DNA from: Clostridia bacterium
GTDB taxonomy: Bacteria > Bacillota > Clostridia > Christensenellales > Maliibacteriaceae
Length of the DNA: 64,000 nt
Assembly (NCBI GenBank): GCA_017431145.1
Contig: JAFRLQ010000135.1
Span: 186,001 to 250,000, forward strand
Direction of reading: 5' to 3'
The notes under the pieces are model-generated. The model was not told the origin of the DNA. It was given only the letters and a program-made list of their open reading frames with translations, and did no database searches. Shown here piece by piece: positions 59,901 through 64,000 of this stretch. The first letter of the stretch is position 1, and each line of letters opens with the position of its first letter. Both the position numbers and the translations under genes were made by a program.

Positions 59901-61198
59901 CCGTTCTTCAGTTTGATGCATTTCATATCCTGCCCGCCGATATCCAGCACGCAGTCCACGTCAGGCGCAAAAAACGAAGCCGCCGTCGTATGCGCGATCG
60001 TCTCCACTTCTCCTTCGTCCAGGCAGAACGCCGTTTTCATCAGCGCTTCGCCGTATCCTGTGGAGCAGGCGCGCCTGATGATCACATCGTCAGGAAGCCT
60101 GTTCCCGAGATCGATCAGCGCGGTGCGCACCGTTTCGATCGGATTCCCCTGATTGTTCGCATAATAATGGTAAAGAAGCTGACCGTCCTGTCCGATCAGC
60201 GCGATCTTTGTTGTCGTGGACCCAGCGTCAATTCCAAGGAACGCATCTCCCTGATAATCGGCCAATTCCTGTTTGCTGACGACGTGCTCGCCGTGCCTTG
60301 CGCAGAACAGTTCATAATCCGCCTCGCTTGCAAACAGCGGTTCAAGTCTTTTGACTTCAAAATCCACATCGACTCCGTTTTCCAGAAGGCTGATCAGGTC
60401 ATCCAGCGAGATCTCCTGCGTATCCGTTACTTCTATCGCAGCACCGATCGCCGCAAAAAGATGTGAGTGCGGCGTATCCATCACCTCATCCGGTGAAAGA
60501 TGAAGTGTTTTGATAAAGGTCTTTTTCAGTTCCGAAAGAAAGTACAAAGGTCCCCCGAGAAACGCGACATGACCGCGGATCGGTTTCCCGCAGGCGAGTC
60601 CGGAGATCGTCTGGTTCACTACCGCCTGAAAGATCGAAGCGGCAAGATCTTCCCTGCGCGCCCCTTCATTGATCAGCGGCTGGATATCTGTTTTGGCAAA
60701 CACTCCACAGCGTGCAGCGATCGAATACACTTCTTTCGCATCTTTCGCCTTTTCATTTAATCCCGTCGCATCCGTCTGCAAAAGCGATGCCATCTGATCG
60801 ATGAAGGATCCCGTTCCGCCGGCGCAAATGCCGTTCATACGCTGATCCAAGCCGCCGCGGAAATAGATGATCTTCGCGTCTTCCCCGCCCAGTTCGATCG
60901 CAACATCCGTCCCGGGTGCCTGATGCTCGATCGCAGTTGCGACCGCAACCACTTCCTGAACGAAAGGGATCTCCATTTTTTTTGCAATATTAATCGAGCC
61001 GGAGCCCGTGATCCCAACTTTCATATCAACGGCACCGGTCGTTTCACGCGCTTCCTTCAGCAGATGCAGCAGTGTTTCCTGCGTGTGTGCCTGATGACGT
61101 CTGTATTCGGAGAAGACAAGATTCTCCTTTTCATCGATCACCACAAATTTGACAGTCGTCGAACCGATATCAATACCGGCGCGATAACAATTACTCAT
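56951..61198 (-). CDS. Large BadF/HgdC-type acyl-CoA dehydratase activase fusion
   Basis: 1,415 aa. Two ASKHA ATPase modules: the first from residue 5 (RAGIDIGSTTVKFVVID; AIELGGEDAKIIYF; ICAGGTGSFIDQMA), the second from about 315 (LGIDAGSTTTKIALIG; VLDIGGQDMKCI; ACSSGCGSFIENFA). A Cys-rich linker (CGRCTNNCML) and a long C-terminal region with PSESECYPAKLAHG, FGCGLDAVTTDQ and SQTGGCCRATNY motifs, related to HgdB/DUF2229, follow. These Cys suggest Fe-S centres. Family members activate 2-hydroxyacyl-CoA dehydratases, but this large fused type has no known partner. The start overlaps the PlsC stop (ATGAGTAA). Confidence 0.9.
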   Translation of the reverse strand: MSNCYRAGIDIGSTTVKFVVIDEKENLVFSEYRRHQAHTQETLLHLLKEARETTGAVDMKVGITGSGSINIAKKMEIPFVQEVVAVATAIEHQAPGTDVAIELGGEDAKIIYFRGGLDQRMNGICAGGTGSFIDQMASLLQTDATGLNEKAKDAKEVYSIAARCGVFAKTDIQPLINEGARREDLAASIFQAVVNQTISGLACGKPIRGHVAFLGGPLYFLSELKKTFIKTLHLSPDEVMDTPHSHLFAAIGAAIEVTDTQEISLDDLISLLENGVDVDFEVKRLEPLFASEADYELFCARHGEHVVSKQELADYQGDAFLGIDAGSTTTKIALIGQDGQLLYHYYANNQGNPIETVRTALIDLGNRLPDDVIIRRACSTGYGEALMKTAFCLDEGEVETIAHTTAASFFAPDVDCVLDIGGQDMKCIKLKNGFVDTIMLNEACSSGCGSFIENFANSLGYSVKDFARAALFAAHPVDLGTRCTVFMNSNVKQAQKEGAEVSDISAGLAYSVIKNALYKVIKLTSASDLGQKIVVQGGTFYNHAVLRAFEMISGAQVVCPDISGIMGAFGAALIARRHVCENERSSMISFDQIASLKYDVRTARCGRCTNNCMLTISTFPDGRRHLSGNRCERPLGNTEKHEKVPNLVEFKRKKIFGYPALDEEKAVRGVIGVPRVLNMYEDYPYWAVFFRELGFRIVLSPFSTRKIYELGMESIPSESECYPAKLAHGHIQWLIGQGIGTIFHPCVFYEYQETAGAQNRYNCPIVISYAENLKNNVEELEEKKINYVRPFISFASEKAAENRLVELCEKEWSIPAKEVREAARKAWTELRKVKEEIREEGKRVYAQMRSEGKDGIVFAGRPYHIDPEINHGIPEMIASYGKYVFTEDSLPIDFEPTRPLRVVDQWVFHSRLYSAAEYVCKHDDLELIQINSFGCGLDAVTTDQVSEILEQSNKLYTLLKIDEVNNLGAARIRIRSLISAINMRREKNLLKRDQSIEYHRTEFTEKMQEDKYTILAPQMSPIHFDLVGPLFEKYGYHVEILDNATRDSIDVGLKYVNNDACYPSIVMVGQVMNAVMSGNYNTRKLAVLMSQTGGCCRATNYVSFIRKALDRVGMSYVPVISLNLNGMEKNGGFRLTLPMIVDAIQALIYGDLFMKCLYHVRPYEKNKGESDRVHEKWLEICRDALLNGKSRRKFRKICEGIVQDFDRIPLDDTISKPRVGIVGEILVKYMPLANNHLVELLEREGAEAVVPDLLDFFAYSFFNGEYKHRYLGAGIRSKWLAKIGVWLVDRVRRPATRALEKSERFDPPVRIDRVAEYVKPILSLGNQYGEGWFLAGEMVELLRHGTNNIICIQPFGCLPNHVVGKGVIKKLHELYPESNVAAVDYDPGASEVNQLNRIKLMLSAARKRMIQEKAS

Positions 61199-61925
61199 TT
61201 TCTGTTCCTTCTCCATTCAACTGCAGATAACGGTTTCTGATTCGGTTCCCGATCTGCACGGTGCTCATAGTCTTCAATTCCTCTGCGCTGATTACATCAG
61301 CGACAGTGTACTTTACATCCGTCCTCTTCCAAGGCATGTTCCCCTTGATCTTCTGTGTTCCGTCAAGATAGAAGGCCACAACGGGAACACCTGCCATTTT
61401 TGCGATTCTGAATACGGCGTTGTGAAATTCCAGAATCTTTCCTTCCCTGCTCCGCGTTCCTTCCGGAAAAACCGTAACGGAATACTCACCTTCCTTTATC
61501 AGATCCGCCGAGGCATTGATCGCCTCAAGCGCCATACGCGGTTTTTCCCTGTTGATCGGGATGCAGCAGTTTCTCCTGGCGATCTGACCGACGACGAATA
61601 TTCCGAAATTCTCGGGTTTTGTCACAAACGTGTTCTTCCTGCGTCTCAGAAGCCATTCCAGAACGACAGGATCGTAGTTCGAGCGGTGATTGCACACGTA
61701 TAGCGCCTGACCCTCGGGTATTCCGGTCAGTGAATCCCCGATCAGCCGGACATGTCCGAACAGCAGTGAGACCCAGCAGATGGAATGGATCGCCCAGCGA
61801 TAATACGGAGTCGCCTTTTTGTAAAGTTTCTTCCTGGAAACGAAAAGACTGCTGATCCAAAGGATCAACAGATAAGCCAGAACCGGCCCGATTATACACA
61901 CAAGGACAAGCGCAGCATACCACAT
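61191..61925 (-). CDS. plsC: 1-acyl-glycerol-3-phosphate acyltransferase (PlsC)
   Basis: 244 aa. Acylates lysophosphatidic acid at the inner membrane. N-terminal transmembrane helix (3-30); catalytic motif VCNHRSNYD; substrate motif VFPEGTRSREGK; and PVVAFYLDGTQKIKG. Lies 3 bases after plsY and overlaps the large ATPase gene by 8 bases. Confidence 0.93.
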   Translation of the reverse strand: MWYAALVLVCIIGPVLAYLLILWISSLFVSRKKLYKKATPYYRWAIHSICWVSLLFGHVRLIGDSLTGIPEGQALYVCNHRSNYDPVVLEWLLRRRKNTFVTKPENFGIFVVGQIARRNCCIPINREKPRMALEAINASADLIKEGEYSVTVFPEGTRSREGKILEFHNAVFRIAKMAGVPVVAFYLDGTQKIKGNMPWKRTDVKYTVADVISAEELKTMSTVQIGNRIRNRYLQLNGEGTENE

Positions 61926-61928
61926 GGA

Positions 61929-62573
61929 TCACTCTTTCTTTTTTCCAAAGGAGAATTTTGACTCTTCTCCCTTAAACAGCCGCACTATATTCGCTCTGTG
62001 CCGCCATACCGAAAACAGCACACAGAGGATGCACAAAAGCAGTGTCCAGATGCAGTCCGTGCCGAATATTGCAATCACGATGCATCCGCTGATCAGCGCT
62101 GTCATGGATGCCAGAGACATGAATTTTGTCGAAAGCAGAATGATCACGAGCATCGCAGTCGCGACAGCTCCTGCGCGCCAGTCCACAAACCAGATCATCA
62201 TCAGACAGACAAGAAAACCTTTTCCGCCCTGAAATCTGTAGTAGGGAGGAAACGCGTGTCCAAGCATCGCAAAGAATCCTGAATAGGACACCCCCAGCTG
62301 ACGAAGGCCAAACAAAGCGTGAAACAGCCATCCGAAAACCAGTGACAAAACGGCCATCTTTGCCAAATCAAGTACAAATACCCACCAGGCATACTTGTTC
62401 CCGAAAACTCTTTTGAAATTCGTAAAGCCGGGATTTCCGCTTCCCATTTCCCTGATGTCCTTGTGATAGATTGCTTTTGACATAACGATCGCAGGATTCA
62501 CCGCAGAAAAAAGATAGGAAACAAACGCAGCAAATACAAAAACCAGTATTCTGAACCAGATCTGTTCCGTCAT
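61929..62573 (-). CDS. plsY: Glycerol-3-phosphate acyltransferase PlsY
   Basis: 214 aa, multi-pass. Transfers acyl from acyl phosphate to glycerol-3-phosphate. MGSGNPGFTNFKRVFG, a variant of the usual GSGNPGATN, and FQGGKGFLVCL with the GGKG motif are visible; other family motifs follow, e.g. GHAFPPYYRFQ. ATG at 62573 has GAGAG 8 bases upstream; an in-frame GTG lies one codon before. 16 bases after fakA. Confidence 0.92.
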   Translation of the reverse strand: MTEQIWFRILVFVFAAFVSYLFSAVNPAIVMSKAIYHKDIREMGSGNPGFTNFKRVFGNKYAWWVFVLDLAKMAVLSLVFGWLFHALFGLRQLGVSYSGFFAMLGHAFPPYYRFQGGKGFLVCLMMIWFVDWRAGAVATAMLVIILLSTKFMSLASMTALISGCIVIAIFGTDCIWTLLLCILCVLFSVWRHRANIVRLFKGEESKFSFGKKKE

Positions 62574-62589
62574 CACAGAGTCTCTCCTC

Positions 62590-64000
62590 TTATTCCATTA
62601 CAAAGATATAATCATAGATTTCCTGCTCGCCAATCATGATGTAGACTTCCATGCCCGGCACATGTGACTGAATATAGTCAGAAATCAGCTGTGTTTCCGC
62701 ACTGTCCGCTCTTATACCCTCAAGAAGGATACAGACGGCATGTTCCGACAGATCCATCGAATCGATCATTCTGCATGCTGCCGTGACCCGGTCCGGCGCG
62801 TCAGACAGGATTTCCTTTCCTGAAAAACCAATATAATCACCGGATCTTGTATGGATCTGTGTGGTGTCAAGATCTCTCACGCATTCCGATATACATGCAG
62901 TGATCGCATAGGACATCGCGTCCTCCATTTCAGCAACGACCTCATCCATTTCATCCAGATCCGGATTCATCATGCTCAGCGCTGCGTGTCCCTGCCCGAT
63001 CGTCTTGCTTTCAATCACGATGACATTAGACTCATGATAGAGTTTTGCTGCCTGCTGTGCCGCCAGGATCACGTTGCTGTTGTTGGGAAGCACGATGATG
63101 TTCTCTGCATTGCAGCATTTAAACGCGTGAATGAAATCTTCGGAGGAAGGATTCATGCTCTGGCCGCCGTCTACGATATAGTCTGCTCCGAGCTCCTCAA
63201 ACATTTGCTGGATGCCTCTCCCGCTTGCCACGACAACAGTTGCAAGCCTGACAGGCGGCTCTTTTTCTTCTCCGGCTTCATCTGAGCTTTCATCCTTACC
63301 GATGATGTTGTTGTGCTGCAGCGACATGTTCTCCACTTTCACTTTCAGGAACTCGCCGAACTCCTGACAGAGAGCCATCACTTTCCCGGGCTCCATCGTA
63401 TGCACATGGATCTTCAGCACCGAATCGTTCTTTACGCAGACGACAGAGTCCCCCAGTGCCTCCAACCGTCCGGTGACCTGTTCAGTATCAAAATTCGCGA
63501 TATCCGTCTTTCTGTTCTGAAGGCGCACCAGCACCTCCGTGCAGTAGCCGAATTCCAGTTCGCTGTCCGGTGTGAACAGATCATAGTTGACCGTTTCTGA
63601 CGTCTGGTTCCTTGTGGAAAGACCCGAAACGATCTCTTCCCCGTTCAGCGCACGGATCATGCCCTCCATGATATAGATCAGACCGGCGCCGCCTGAATCT
63701 ACAACTCCGGATTCTTTCAGAACAGGAAGAAGATCGGGAGTGCGCTCCAGAGAACGTCTCGCTTCATCCAGGAATTCCTCAACGAACTCCTGAGGTGTCT
63801 GCACATTCTGACGGCACGCGTATTCCGTCGCGTCTTTCGCAACGGTGAGGATCGTTCCCTCTGTCGGCTGCATCACCGCTTTATACGCATGTTCCACACC
63901 CATTCGGAACGCCTGCGCCGTCTGCTGGGCATCCGCTTCGTCAAGATTCCGGAATCCTCTTGCAAGCCCGTCGAAAAACTGGGAAAGAATGACGCCGGAA
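62590..64000 (-). CDS. fakA: FakA fatty-acid kinase catalytic subunit (partial, N-terminus outside window)
   Basis: About 470 residues visible; the frame is open to the window edge and continues upstream. Phosphorylates FakB-bound fatty acids to acyl phosphate, the PlsY substrate. The DhaL-type ATP domain end is seen in SGVILSQFFDGLARGF, AVMQPTEGTILTVAKDA and ESGVVDSGGAGLIYIMEG; the C-terminal domains have YCTEVLVRLQN, CVKNDSVLKIHVHTMEPG and NIIVLPNNSNVILAAQQA. The neighbours plsY and plsC fit: acyl phosphate to phosphatidic acid. FakB and AsP23 genes would lie beyond the window, if linked. Confidence 0.92.
   Translation of the reverse strand, partial: SGVILSQFFDGLARGFRNLDEADAQQTAQAFRMGVEHAYKAVMQPTEGTILTVAKDATEYACRQNVQTPQEFVEEFLDEARRSLERTPDLLPVLKESGVVDSGGAGLIYIMEGMIRALNGEEIVSGLSTRNQTSETVNYDLFTPDSELEFGYCTEVLVRLQNRKTDIANFDTEQVTGRLEALGDSVVCVKNDSVLKIHVHTMEPGKVMALCQEFGEFLKVKVENMSLQHNNIIGKDESSDEAGEEKEPPVRLATVVVASGRGIQQMFEELGADYIVDGGQSMNPSSEDFIHAFKCCNAENIIVLPNNSNVILAAQQAAKLYHESNVIVIESKTIGQGHAALSMMNPDLDEMDEVVAEMEDAMSYAITACISECVRDLDTTQIHTRSGDYIGFSGKEILSDAPDRVTAACRMIDSMDLSEHAVCILLEGIRADSAETQLISDYIQSHVPGMEVYIMIGEQEIYDYIFVME

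Noticed and set aside
1-64000. CRISPR arrays, insertion sequences, prophage, tRNA or rRNA genes
   Set aside because: I looked for evenly spaced repeats, transposase or integrase motifs, and cloverleaf or rRNA segments on both strands and found none.

Overview
The window reads as a chromosomal segment of an anaerobic, Gram-positive-type bacterium of the Bacillota, probably Clostridia or a related class. The evidence is a cysS T-box leader, scpA/scpB next to an RluB-type pseudouridine synthase, a DivIC-like septal protein, type III pantothenate kinase, an ECF S component, FakA, an electron-bifurcating lactate dehydrogenase set with EtfA/EtfB, a Na+-pumping decarboxylase, pyruvate phosphate dikinase and a very large 2-hydroxyacyl-CoA dehydratase activase-like protein. 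G+C looks moderate, near 50%. I saw no rRNA, tRNA, CRISPR array, insertion sequence or phage gene. Genes lie mostly on the minus strand in long, tightly packed operons, with short plus-strand operons between them.

Layout. 1-5.0 kb (minus): M50 protease, ScpA, ScpB, RluB, then decarboxylase gamma, biotin carrier and beta (cut by the window edge). 5.1-9.5 kb: a plus-strand amidohydrolase convergent with Ppx/GppA, then DivIC, a GNAT-like protein and cysS under a T-box. 9.5-12.9 kb: ECF S component, CoaX, homoserine dehydrogenase, cupin. 13.0-19.2 kb (plus): glycerate kinase and a Gld-type ABC exporter with a DUF4340-like partner. 19.2-24.8 kb (minus): RpiR regulator, EtfB, EtfA, LctD-type dehydrogenase and lactate racemase, a complete-looking lactate oxidation operon. 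24.9-28.2 kb: feoA-feoA-feoB plus a small Cys-rich protein, behind a promoter flanked by two TTAG-N6-CTAA palindromes. 28.2-33.8 kb: deformylase-like, DUF4406-like, FliB-like, CPBP, HAD and EEP genes, then a ferredoxin-fused aldo/keto reductase.

33.8-44.9 kb is an eleven-gene minus-strand run: UlaG, UlaE, GH13 glucosidase, a zinc-ribbon membrane protein, MATE, aldose epimerase, a rhamnulokinase-like gene broken by one in-frame TAA, then four genes that overlap head to tail: PPK2 kinase, HD phosphohydrolase, PIN nuclease and a Thg1-like 3'-5' RNA polymerase. This last quartet is the best candidate in the window for an undescribed system: an RNA-cutting domain, an RNA-end-extending enzyme and two nucleotide enzymes, translationally coupled. 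A divergent plus-strand operon at 45.0-49.7 kb holds an FGGY sugar kinase, a GPH-type transporter and an amidohydrolase.

49.8-55.3 kb (minus): an unknown membrane protein, MscS channel, formamidase/acetamidase and ppdK. 55.6-56.9 kb (plus): a zinc-ribbon, Pro/Gln/Tyr-repeat membrane protein. 57.0-64.0 kb (minus): FakA (cut by the window edge), PlsY, PlsC and a roughly 1,415-residue BadF/HgdC-type ATPase fusion, which puts phospholipid acylation genes and a CoA-dehydratase-activase relative in one operon. All functional calls come from reading motifs by eye. No database search was run.
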